A stretch of DNA of 31,005 nucleotides from a virus. Positions 22,716-27,904 of this stretch are shown here, piece by piece. Location: IMG/VR virus record IMGVR_UViG_3300035670_000912, positions 1 through 31,005 of that record; one strand, written 5' to 3'. The notes under the pieces are model-generated. The model was not told where the DNA came from, did not search any database, and worked only from the letters and a program-made list of their open reading frames with translations. Every line of letters starts with the position of its first letter. The stretch's first letter is position 1. Position numbers and translations under genes: made by a program.

Positions 22716-23383
22716 TCTTCCCCGAACACATCGCGCATGATCTTGCGTGCGCTCTCTGCCGAGCATCTCGGCTCATACGGCTCGGGCGGCCTCGCTTTGC
22801 TTTCGAGCGAGTGGATCACCGCGTGGCGCGCGCGCGTCATCCGCTCAAGATCCGGCTCAAGGTCCGCCCATGTCGGGAAGAACTTGTGCGATCGCCTGAG
22901 CAGGACATCGTAGAGGATGTCGGCCGGATAGCGTTGCAGCCGAGCGACGTAGGCACCGATGCGAAGCATCTCGGCGAAGTCGTCGTCGTTGCGCTTGGCG
23001 GTGATGACCGACAACTCGGCGAGCCAGCCCTCGATCATCTCCTGCGTCGCCGGCGCCAAGGCCTTCCTGAAGTCGTCGCAGACCTTCTTGATCTGCTCCG
23101 GATCACCGCGGACGGTGGCGCCCCGGAACACGCTCTGGACCGGCAGCGGCCTGCCCTTGTCATCGCGCGGGAAGCGATGCTCATAGATGATGTCCAAGTC
23201 GACGTTGCGCGACGATGCTCGCGAGACTAGTGCCTTTTCGACCTGATAGGGGCTGCGGCTGACCAGCCACTCCACGACCCGCAAATCGCTTTGCGTTACC
23301 AAGCCATGTTCGCCATGCGGCGTTCCAGTCTCTGAAGGAACTCCCGCGCGCGAGATGATAGTCTCGGAATCGATCTGCTTCAT
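22712..23383 (-). CDS. Replication-region protein, possible helicase loader, unknown
   Basis: A 223-residue helical protein starting MKQIDSETIISRAGVPSETG. Middle segments are EQIKKVCDDFRKALAPATQE and MIEGWLAELSVITAKRNDDD, then RLQRYPADILYDVLLRRSHK, FFPTWADLEPDLERMTRARH and AVIHSLESKARPPEPYEPRC. The FFPTWADLEPxL motif occurs in phage proteins encoded just after a lambda O-like initiator, the usual place of a helicase loader. No AAA motifs are present, so a DnaC-like ATPase is excluded. The start is uncertain: AGGAGATCAACC precedes the ATG used here, which forces a 203-base overlap with the initiator gene; a TTG about 31 codons later would shorten the overlap by about 90 bases. Confidence 0.75.
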   Translation of the reverse strand: MKQIDSETIISRAGVPSETGTPHGEHGLVTQSDLRVVEWLVSRSPYQVEKALVSRASSRNVDLDIIYEHRFPRDDKGRPLPVQSVFRGATVRGDPEQIKKVCDDFRKALAPATQEMIEGWLAELSVITAKRNDDDFAEMLRIGAYVARLQRYPADILYDVLLRRSHKFFPTWADLEPDLERMTRARHAVIHSLESKARPPEPYEPRCSAESARKIMRDVFGEE

Positions 23384-23870
23384 GGTTGATCTCCTCATGG
23401 GTGAAGCCGCGCTCCTCTGCGTCGGCGATGTTCTTCTCGGACGGGCACCATTCATCGGGAAGCGACATCGCTCGCGAGGGCTTCCTCTTCTCTGGTTCAT
23501 TTCCTTGGTTAATCATTCCAAGGTTAAGGATAGGAAAATTCTGCCGGGGGGGATCGGAAATATTTTCCGGGGGGATAGGAAATATTTTCCGATCAGGCTC
23601 GACCAGCTTGAGCGTGTAGCCGTTCGATGTCTTGGAGCCGTTCTCGCGCGTTCGATGCGTCACGACGAGCAGGCCGGCCTCGACTAGCGTATCGATCTGC
23701 ATCCTCACGGCGCGGTCGGTCATCTCGCACAACTCGGCGAGGCGCTTGTGGCTGGGGAAGCACTCGCCGGTCTCGCCGTTGTGATGATCGGCGATCCAGT
23801 AGAGGACGATCTTCGCTGCGGGCTTGAGGCCAGTTTGTCGCATGGCAAGCGCGGTCATGTAGTGACTCAT
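23181..23870 (-). CDS. Replication initiator, lambda O-like (HTH plus DnaT-like domain)
   Basis: A 229-residue protein. Residues 1-90 hold a winged helix of the replication initiator type: LKPAAKIVLYWIADHHNGET, CFPSHKRLAELCEMTDRAVR and LVEAGLLVVTHRTRENGSKT. Residues 93-115 are a proline-rich linker (DRKIFPIPPENISDPPRQNF) whose DNA consists of three iterons. Residues 137-195 resemble the DnaT/phage C-terminal module (PDEWCPSEKNIADAEERGFT, RDYHLARGSSFRDWNAAWRT), expected to contact the helicase machinery. The arrangement, with DNA-binding domain, ori-containing linker and protein-binding domain, is the same as in lambda O. It starts at an ATG with AGGTGGCGCC upstream, coupled by ATGA to a tiny upstream frame. 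Confidence 0.88.
   Translation of the reverse strand: MSHYMTALAMRQTGLKPAAKIVLYWIADHHNGETGECFPSHKRLAELCEMTDRAVRMQIDTLVEAGLLVVTHRTRENGSKTSNGYTLKLVEPDRKIFPIPPENISDPPRQNFPILNLGMINQGNEPEKRKPSRAMSLPDEWCPSEKNIADAEERGFTHEEINHEADRFRDYHLARGSSFRDWNAAWRTWLGNAKRFAGRGVAGQPQPLSGRKGTSLASIVAQRRLGHHL
23528..23594. repeat. Three tandem iterons, candidate replication origin
   Basis: Three adjacent 22-23-bp units occupy the initiator's linker-coding DNA. Each starts GGAT; the second and third contain the palindrome GGAAA-TAT-TTTCC, and the first a diverged GGAAAATTCTGCC. Units one and two end in G-runs and the third in CGATC. A CCTTGG/CCAAGG inverted repeat and a doubled GGTTAA lie next to them at about 23501-23528. 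Iterons inside an initiator gene are the organisation of the lambda and lambdoid origins. The repeats are seen directly; origin function is inferred. Confidence 0.78.
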
Positions 23871-23917
23871 GGCGCCACCTTGCGCGGCAAAAGTCGGTTG
23901 TGGTATATCTTCGGCAT
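23867..23917 (-). CDS. Possible 16-residue leader peptide before the initiator
   Basis: A short frame encodes MPKIYHNRLLPRKVAP and stops with an ATGA overlap on the initiator start. GAGGAG lies nine bases before its ATG. It may serve to couple ribosomes into the initiator. The same frame extends upstream as an arginine-rich shadow of the DnaA-like gene, so this could be chance. Confidence 0.35.
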   Translation of the reverse strand: MPKIYHNRLLPRKVAP

Positions 23918-23982
23918 GTGGCGAATCTCCTCTTCGCTGCTCTGGGCGGGTTGAGCGTTCGCGCGCTCCCCGCCCGTCTTCT

Positions 23983-24231
23983 TTAACACATCTCGTCGAT
24001 GCGCGAAAGCCTGTAGACGGTTGTAAAATCGACGCCCAGCGCCTCGGTGATCTCGGGCCGGGTGAAGCCGTCGAGCATCGCCGTGCGGACGTAGTGCCAC
24101 CGCCCGCGCATGATCTTGTCGCTGCGCCGCCGCGGGTGGCCTCGAAGCGGCACGCCGTAGATCGCCTCGAAGTCCTCGAGCAGCGCCTGGAGATGGGCCT
24201 TGCGGCCTGCCTCGTCGGTGGGTATCTTCAT
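23983..24231 (-). CDS. Small DnaA C-terminal-like DNA-binding protein
   Basis: An 82-residue protein, MKIPTDEAGRKAHLQALLED then FEAIYGVPLRGHPRRRSDKI. Residues 34-76 follow the pattern of the DnaA domain IV and related phage HTH proteins: RRRSDKIMRGRWHYVRTAML, DGFTRPEITEALGVDFTTVY. The RxRxxxxxRxxxxY block, the TRPEI helix and GVDFTTV correspond to the DnaA-box-reading helix-turn-helix (GRDHTTV in DnaA). No ATPase domain is present. It lies two genes upstream of the initiator, so it may bind origin or promoter DNA or mimic host DnaA. GGGAGG precedes the ATG at a longish 9-base spacing. An intrinsic terminator of opposite orientation lies just upstream. Confidence 0.8.
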   Translation of the reverse strand: MKIPTDEAGRKAHLQALLEDFEAIYGVPLRGHPRRRSDKIMRGRWHYVRTAMLDGFTRPEITEALGVDFTTVYRLSRIDEMC

Positions 24232-24259
24232 CTTGCAAGTCCTCCCTGTTGCACCAACT

Positions 24260-24286
24260 GCCCTCGGCTTCGGCCGGGGGCTTTTT
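24260..24286 (+). terminator. Strong intrinsic terminator on the plus strand, antisense to the operon
   Basis: The plus strand reads GCCCTCGGC, TTCG, GCCGGGGGC, then TTTTT: a 9-bp stem with one G-U pair, a stable tetraloop and a U-run directly after it. It points rightward, while all genes on both sides run leftward. Read on the minus strand the same hairpin has no U-run and should not terminate. It therefore acts on antisense transcripts. The U-run touches the stop codon of the VRR-NUC gene. Confidence 0.8.
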
Positions 24287-24585
24287 CATGAGATCGTCCC
24301 TCGCAGCGCCCCGATTGCCTGAAGCGCCGCCTGCACGTTGTTCACGACCGCAGCGCGCCCGCGCCATCGCTCGTGCCAGATCACCTGATCCTCGGTCAGC
24401 TTCTGCGCCGAGGGCACCTTCGAGCCGTCCTTGACCTCGAGCAAATAGTTGACGCCGCCGTAGCCGACGAGGAGATCAGGGCAGCCCTTGCCGACGGCGT
24501 GGAGCAACTCGACGCTGGCGCCGACCGCCCGGAGCGCCTCGACGATGTAGCGTTGATTGGCGTCAACCTTCGCTGCGCGTCTCAT
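24286..24585 (-). CDS. VRR-NUC-type endonuclease
   Basis: A 99-residue single-domain nuclease starting MRRAAKVDANQRYIVEALRA. The catalytic core is GKGCPDLLVGYGGVNYLLEV with VKDG following: D37, E50 and K52 form the PD-(D/E)xK site. KVPSAQKLTEDQVIWHERWR follows, the usual VRR-NUC or Holliday-junction-type ending. The family acts on branched or structured DNA. In the replication gene group it may resolve recombination intermediates. Its ATG overlaps the upstream frame's stop as ATGA; no other strong ribosome binding site is seen, so it probably depends on coupling. Confidence 0.88.
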   Translation of the reverse strand: MRRAAKVDANQRYIVEALRAVGASVELLHAVGKGCPDLLVGYGGVNYLLEVKDGSKVPSAQKLTEDQVIWHERWRGRAAVVNNVQAALQAIGALRGTIS

Positions 24586-24724
24586 GTCTGAGGATCTCCA
24601 TCGTTACCGCCCGCAGGCTCGCGTCGATCATCGCCGCCCGCTTGCGCTGCCGCAACATCCTCGCGCGGTTGCCAAGATCGATCAGTCGCTCGCGTCGGAA
24701 ACGCAAGTGCCCAATCTCGCTCAA
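24563..24724 (-). CDS. Alternative or overlapping frame, helical basic peptide
   Basis: In the frame one base on from the zinc protein, the DNA encodes LSEIGHLRFRRERLIDLGNR, then ARMLRQRKRAAMIDASLRAV and TMEILRHETRSEG. About 79% of third positions are G or C by my count, against about 43% in the zinc frame over the same stretch, so this frame looks like the coding one here. It could be the C-terminal half of the zinc protein after a +1 shift, or a separate gene from TTG at 24724. An ATG at 24844, coupled to the XRE stop, also opens this frame but gives a poorly coding start. Confidence 0.4.
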   Translation of the reverse strand: MSEIGHLRFRRERLIDLGNRARMLRQRKRAAMIDASLRAVTMEILRHETRSEG

Positions 24725-24842
24725 CCTCGCTTCGATGCTCGGAGCAGGCCCAGACGTAGCCGCCTCTGGTTCGCTGCGAAGCTGGCCCCGGCTGCGAGTA
24801 TCCCCAGCAGCCCGGCCGCTTGCAGACCCGACATGGCCCCAC
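24582..24842 (-). CDS. Small putative zinc-binding protein
   Basis: An 86-residue frame starting at GTG: MGPCRVCKRPGCWGYSQPGP then YVWACSEHRSEVERD. The pattern CxxCxxxxC followed by WACSEH offers Cys/His ligands for one zinc, as in short proteins of alphaproteobacterial phages. The stop overlaps the nuclease start as ATGA, supporting translation to the end. However, the second half (ALAFPTRATDRSWQPREDVA onward) loses the GC-rich third codon positions that the first half shows, while another frame gains them. So the second half may belong to an overlapping gene or a frameshifted product. The only initiator available is GTG, two bases after the ATG that overlaps the XRE gene stop. Confidence 0.6.
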   Translation of the reverse strand: MGPCRVCKRPGCWGYSQPGPASQRTRGGYVWACSEHRSEVERDWALAFPTRATDRSWQPREDVAAAQAGGDDRREPAGGNDGDPQT

Positions 24843-24843
24843 A

Positions 24844-25014
24844 TCACTCGCCCCTCAGATAGTCGGAGAGCGTCAAGATCGTTGAAAGGTAGACGTTTTT
24901 CACCTTGCCCGCCTTGATCTGGCCGAGCGTGTTGCGGTTGATCCCGGTCGCCTCGGACACGCGGCAGAGGTTGCGGTCCTGGAGCCGGGCGGTGATTTCT
25001 TCGAGCGTAAGCAT
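24844..25014 (-). CDS. Small XRE-family transcription regulator (Cro-like)
   Basis: A 56-residue protein, MLTLEEITARLQDRNLCRVS then EATGINRNTLGQIKAGKVKN and VYLSTILTLSDYLRGE. It is a bare five-helix XRE domain with the HTH at CRVSEATGINRNTLGQIKAG, similar to small phage regulators with the L(K/Q)DRNLxxVxxxTGxxxNTLxxI pattern. AGGAGAGACC precedes the ATG. It is the first gene of the leftward operon and faces the recombination operon across a 78-bp gap containing repeated TTGCAC half-sites. It probably acts as the switch between the two arms, like Cro. Confidence 0.85.
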   Translation of the reverse strand: MLTLEEITARLQDRNLCRVSEATGINRNTLGQIKAGKVKNVYLSTILTLSDYLRGE

Positions 25015-25036
25015 GGTCTCTCCTGTGATTTTGCGC

Positions 25037-25074
25037 TTGCACAGTTGCACACGCCGCTTTAAGGTGCAAGCACC
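25037..25074. promoter_or_regulatory. Divergent control region with repeated TTGCAC operator half-sites
   Basis: The gap between the XRE gene and the ERF gene holds TTGCAC at 25037-25042 and 25045-25050 and its inverse GTGCAA at 25064-25069. The last lies in a perfect palindrome, GGTGC-AA-GCACC, at 25063-25074. This is the only stretch where the two operons diverge, so both promoters must lie here. I could not fix -35 and -10 elements with confidence. The repeats are the likely binding sites of the XRE protein. Confidence 0.6.
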
Positions 25075-25092
25075 AAAAACAAGGAGGACGAC

Positions 25093-25653
25093 ATGAAGAC
25101 GATAGCAGCCGCGTTGGCCCGCGCGCAGATGAATATGGGCAAGGCACTGAAGCAGTCGGCGAACCCGGCGTTCCGCTCGAAGTATGCCGACCTCGGCAAC
25201 GTGATGGACGCCTGCCTGCCTGCGCTGAATGAAGCAGGCATCGCGCTGATCCAGCCGACCGGCGAGGACGCCCACGGGCGCTTCGTCGAGACGATCCTGA
25301 TCCACGGCGAGAGCGGCGAGAGCCTCTCTTGCCGGGTGCCGCTGATCGTGGCGAAGAACGACATGCAAGGCTACGGCTCGGCGGTGACCTATGCCCGCCG
25401 CTACGGGCTCATGGCGATGGCAGGCATCGCGCCAGAGGACGACGACGGGAACGCGGCAGCGAAGGCGCCGCCGAAGGACGAGCCGAAGAAGCCGATGTCG
25501 GTCGAGCAGTTCGACGAGATCAGCGCGCTGATCGAACAGACCGAGGCCAACGAGGAGAAGCTGTGCGCCTACATGAAGGTGCAGGCGCTTCACGATCTCG
25601 ACGCAGCAGGCGCGGAGCATGTGCTGGCGCTTCTCCGCAAGAAGGCGAAGTGA
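25093..25653 (+). CDS. ERF-family single-strand annealing recombinase
   Basis: A 186-residue protein starting MKTIAAALARAQMNMGKALK. It has QSANPAFRSKYADLGNVMDA, LPALNEAGIALIQPTGED and KNDMQGYGSAVTYARRYGLM. The NPxFxSKYAxLxxVxxAxxPxLxxxGI block and GSAxTYxRRYxL are diagnostic of ERF (PF04404). A Pro/Lys-rich hinge (AAAKAPPKDEPKKP) separates a C-terminal helical tail (MSVEQFDEISALIEQTEANE, AEHVLALLRKKAK). It anneals complementary single strands in phage recombination. AAGGAGGACGAC precedes the ATG, the strongest ribosome binding site of this arm. It is paired with the exonuclease gene immediately after it. Confidence 0.93.
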   Translation: MKTIAAALARAQMNMGKALKQSANPAFRSKYADLGNVMDACLPALNEAGIALIQPTGEDAHGRFVETILIHGESGESLSCRVPLIVAKNDMQGYGSAVTYARRYGLMAMAGIAPEDDDGNAAAKAPPKDEPKKPMSVEQFDEISALIEQTEANEEKLCAYMKVQALHDLDAAGAEHVLALLRKKAK

Positions 25654-25654
25654 C

Positions 25655-26260
25655 ATGGAGCAGCGCACAGAGGAATGGTTCGCGGCCCGCTTGGGCCGTG
25701 TCACCGCCAGCCGCATCGCCGATGTCGTCGCCAAGACGAAGACCGGCTACGGCGCAGGCAGGGCGAACTACATGGCCGAGTTGGTCTGCGAGAGGCTGAC
25801 CGGCCAGCGCGCCGAGGGCTTCACCTCGAAGGCGATGCAGCACGGCACCGACACCGAGCCACGCGCGCGGGCCGCATACGAACTGCTGACGGGCGCCTCG
25901 GTCGTCGAGGTGGGCTTCATCGCCCGCGACGACATGGCCGCTGGTGCCTCGCCTGACGGCCTTGTGGGCGAGGATGGGCTGATCGAGATCAAGTGCCCCA
26001 ACACCGCGACCCACATCGACTATCTCATCAAGGGATCGGTGCCGGGGAACTACGCCTTGCAGATGCAGTGGCAGATGGCCTGCACGGGTCGCAAGTGGTG
26101 TGATTTCGTCAGCTTCGACCCGCGCCTGCCGGTCGATCTGGAGATGTGGGTGAAGCGGGTGGATCGGGACGAGACCCTGATCGCCGACCTTGAGGCCGAG
26201 GTGCGAAAGTTCCTCGGCGAGTTGGACGAGATGATGGACAAGCTAGGGAGGCTCAAGTGA
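25655..26260 (+). CDS. YqaJ-like exonuclease (lambda Exo family)
   Basis: A 201-residue nuclease starting MEQRTEEWFAARLGRVTASR. The TEEWFAARLGRVTAS start, KAMQHGTDTEPRARAAYELL helix, and SPDGLVGEDGLIEIKCPNTA core are diagnostic of the YqaJ viral recombinase family (PF09588). Metal ligands are the D of SPDG and the E of IEIKCP with K as catalytic base; E in TEPRA is a further ligand. LQMQWQMACTGRKWCDFVSF follows. It degrades one strand to give substrates to the annealing protein. It starts one base after the ERF stop, so the two are co-translated. Confidence 0.93.
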   Translation: MEQRTEEWFAARLGRVTASRIADVVAKTKTGYGAGRANYMAELVCERLTGQRAEGFTSKAMQHGTDTEPRARAAYELLTGASVVEVGFIARDDMAAGASPDGLVGEDGLIEIKCPNTATHIDYLIKGSVPGNYALQMQWQMACTGRKWCDFVSFDPRLPVDLEMWVKRVDRDETLIADLEAEVRKFLGELDEMMDKLGRLK

Positions 26261-26511
26261 CGAGATACGATCTACTCAGCCCGAGGCAGGGCAAGGACGG
26301 CAAGACGCGGTGGTTCAAGGTCGGAGCCGCGTTCCCGCGCGACAAGGGCGGGTTCTCGCTGGTCTTCGATGCGCTGCCGCTGCCCGACAAGGAAGGCCGC
26401 GTGCAGTTGCTGATGAGCGAGCCGAAGCCGCGCGAGGATGCAGGCTATCCCGGCCCCGCTGATCGACCTGCGATGCCGGGCGGCTTCGAAGATTCAGAGA
26501 TCCCCTTCTGA
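26257..26511 (+). CDS. Small protein with an SSB-like C-terminal tip
   Basis: An 84-residue beta-rich protein, GTG start in a GTGA overlap with the exonuclease. Sequence: MTRYDLLSPRQGKDGKTRWF, then KVGAAFPRDKGGFSLVFDAL and PLPDKEGRVQLLMSEPKPRE. The rest is a Pro/Gly linker ending FEDSEIPF. Similar short proteins follow recombination genes in many phages and have no assigned function that I know of. The acidic end with IPF matches the C-terminal tip by which bacterial SSB recruits partner proteins. With no SSB gene in the window, it may act as a single-strand-binding or partner-recruiting factor. The strands before the linker do not clearly form an OB fold. Confidence 0.75.
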   Translation: MTRYDLLSPRQGKDGKTRWFKVGAAFPRDKGGFSLVFDALPLPDKEGRVQLLMSEPKPREDAGYPGPADRPAMPGGFEDSEIPF

Positions 26512-26521
26512 GGAGTGACAC

Positions 26522-26749
26522 ATGGAAATGCTTCAGCAAATCATCGAGCGCATCGAAGGGCTGCTCGTTGAAAAGGACAGGACGCAGGAACTGATCCGCG
26601 AGGCCTTTGCCGAGGCCAAGGCGGCTGGCTTCGACACGAAGGTGCTTCGCAAGGTGATCGCGCTGCGGGCGATGGACCCGGACGAGCGCGCCGAGCAGGA
26701 GGCGATCATCGCGATGTATCTCGCGGCACTGGAGGGCGAAGATGATTGA
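26522..26749 (+). CDS. GapR-like / DUF2312 nucleoid-associated protein
   Basis: A 75-residue protein, MEMLQQIIERIEGLLVEKDR, then TQELIREAFAEAKAAGFDTK and VLRKVIALRAMDPDERAEQE. The RIExLxxEKxxxxxxIxxxxAEAKAxGFDxKxLRKVIxLRxxxxxExxExE pattern is that of GapR (DUF2312), an alphaproteobacterial protein that clamps overtwisted DNA ahead of forks and supports topoisomerases. The phage copy could help replication or control host chromatin. GAGGAG lies ahead of the ATG. It is close to full length for the family. Confidence 0.85.
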   Translation: MEMLQQIIERIEGLLVEKDRTQELIREAFAEAKAAGFDTKVLRKVIALRAMDPDERAEQEAIIAMYLAALEGEDD

Positions 26750-26966
26750 GATCAACGAGCACATCGCCGAGCGCGCTCTCTGGGCAGAGGTAGCCTGCAC
26801 AAGCATCATCGACGTGATCGAGGCCGGAGACACCATCCGCGGCATCCGCAAGGACGAAGACGGCAACCTGCACATCTTGGTCGAGGCTGGCGGTGCCGAG
26901 GAAATGATCTCCGTGCAGGCGATCCTCGACCTCGCCGACCTGATCCGCCGCGAGCCGCTACGGTGA
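26742..26966 (+). CDS. Small acidic protein, unknown
   Basis: A 74-residue acidic protein: MIEINEHIAERALWAEVACT, SIIDVIEAGDTIRGIRKDED and GNLHILVEAGGAEEMISVQA. A helix, a short beta hairpin and a final helix (AILDLADLIRREPLR) are predicted by eye. It overlaps the GapR-like stop by 8 bases and NinB by GTGA, so it belongs to the recombination operon. I do not recognise a family. Confidence 0.75.
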   Translation: MIEINEHIAERALWAEVACTSIIDVIEAGDTIRGIRKDEDGNLHILVEAGGAEEMISVQAILDLADLIRREPLR

Positions 26967-27370
26967 CCTACACCATCCGACTCACCGGCCCGACACAGCG
27001 CGCCTATGCCAAGCGCCTGATCGACGCGGCGCCAGACTATGCGATGGTCACGGTGAAGGCGGGTGATCGCACCCTCGAGCAGAACGCGATGATGTGGTCG
27101 CTGCTGACCGACATCAGTCGCGCGAAGCCCGAGGGGCGACAGTGGCCGCCCGAGACGTGGAAGGCGGCCTTCATGTTCGCTCTTGGGCATCAGATACAAT
27201 TTGCGGACGGGCTGGATGGGTCTGGCCCGTTCCCGCTCGGCTTTCGATCGTCGAAGCTGTCGAAGCCGCAGATGTCGCTGCTGATCGAATACATCCTCGA
27301 ATACGGCGCCCGCCACGGAGTGACCTTTGAGCAGGATCGTTCACCCGCGCCCCTTCGGCTTGAAGCCTGA
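26963..27370 (+). CDS. ninB: NinB-like recombination protein
   Basis: A 135-residue protein with a GTG start overlapping the previous stop. Segments: MTYTIRLTGPTQRAYAKRLI, GDRTLEQNAMMWSLLTDISR, WPPETWKAAFMFALGHQIQF, PFPLGFRSSKLSKPQMSLLI and EYILEYGARHGVTF. RTxEQNxxMWxxLxDI, and SSKLxxxxMxxLIExIxxxGAxxGV are diagnostic of NinB (PF05772, lambda Orf), which binds single-strand DNA and helps load the annealing system over SSB. Its neighbours, ERF and YqaJ, fit this role. Confidence 0.92.
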   Translation: MTYTIRLTGPTQRAYAKRLIDAAPDYAMVTVKAGDRTLEQNAMMWSLLTDISRAKPEGRQWPPETWKAAFMFALGHQIQFADGLDGSGPFPLGFRSSKLSKPQMSLLIEYILEYGARHGVTFEQDRSPAPLRLEA

Positions 27371-27623
27371 GAAGGCCAAGCGCGACCCAGACCACATGGC
27401 GCGGGTCGCGCAGCTTCCCTGCGTGATCTGCGGCCGATGGCCCGTAGAGGTCCACCACTGCATCCACGACCGCTACGGACAGAGGCGGTCGCCCGACACC
27501 GAGACGATCCCGCTCTGCCGCGATCATCATCAGCTTCTGCACGCAGACAAGCGAGCCTGGCGCGAGGCGCACGGGCCGGATCACGGCTTCCTGCCGGAGG
27601 TGTTGGCGGCTGTTGCAAAATAA
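27327..27623 (+). CDS. DUF968-like Cys/His zinc protein, possible HNH-type nuclease
   Basis: A 98-residue protein: MSRIVHPRPFGLKPEKAKRD, then LPCVICGRWPVEVHHCIHDR, TIPLCRDHHQLLHADKRAWR and AHGPDHGFLPEV. C32, C35, H43, H44, C64, H67 and H68 form the Cys/His set of the DUF968/HNH-like family, which includes the P1 Ref-type recombination nucleases. The start is a TTG with GGAG five to six bases upstream, inside the NinB gene (44-base overlap). It is probably a Holliday junction or recombination-assisting nuclease. The catalytic reading is inferred from the family. Confidence 0.82.
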   Translation: MSRIVHPRPFGLKPEKAKRDPDHMARVAQLPCVICGRWPVEVHHCIHDRYGQRRSPDTETIPLCRDHHQLLHADKRAWREAHGPDHGFLPEVLAAVAK

Positions 27624-27722
27624 TTTGCTCGATGGTGCGAATTGCTGCTTGCATATGCTGCCCGAGGCTGTATGGTGATTTGCATAGAGCAACGGGCAGA
27701 CGCCCACAGAGGAGAGACCGAG

Positions 27723-27893
27723 ATGACCCCGACCTTCCAGATCTTCGCCACCGACGGCTTCGGTAAGGGCTTCTTCTGCTTCACATGGTGCCGCGACGCC
27801 GCCTCTGGCATCGCTCGCGCCAAGGCAGACGCGATCCACTTCGGCCGCACCGATCTGCGCGACTTCCGCGCGATCCCGATCGCCGACGAATGA
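27723..27893 (+). CDS. Small conserved-type phage protein, unknown
   Basis: A 56-residue protein: MTPTFQIFATDGFGKGFFCF, then TWCRDAASGIARAKADAIHF and GRTDLRDFRAIPIADE. The start follows GGAGAGACCGAG. A 99-bp gap, AT-rich by comparison (27624-27722), separates it from the DUF968-like gene and may hold a promoter, although I could not identify a convincing one. No family recognised. Confidence 0.7.
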   Translation: MTPTFQIFATDGFGKGFFCFTWCRDAASGIARAKADAIHFGRTDLRDFRAIPIADE

Positions 27894-27904
27894 GGGAGAG
27901 ACAG

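Noticed and set aside
23867-24289. 140-codon minus-strand frame with ATGA overlaps at both ends, nested over the DnaA-like gene (MKKPPAEAEGSWCNREDL...)
   Set aside because: Its first codons are simply the terminator hairpin read backwards and the body is an Arg/Ala/Pro-rich shadow. The DnaA-like frame has a coherent HTH. Only the last 16 codons were kept as a doubtful leader.
24844-25734. Minus-strand 296-codon frame ending in the XRE gene
   Set aside because: Only the last 56 codons, after a clear ribosome binding site, form a real domain. The rest is antisense to the ERF and exonuclease genes.
27651-27678. Possible plus-strand promoter TTGCAT with TATGGT at 16-base spacing before the gene at 27723
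   Set aside because: Only 3 of 6 and 4 of 6 consensus matches, which is common by chance.
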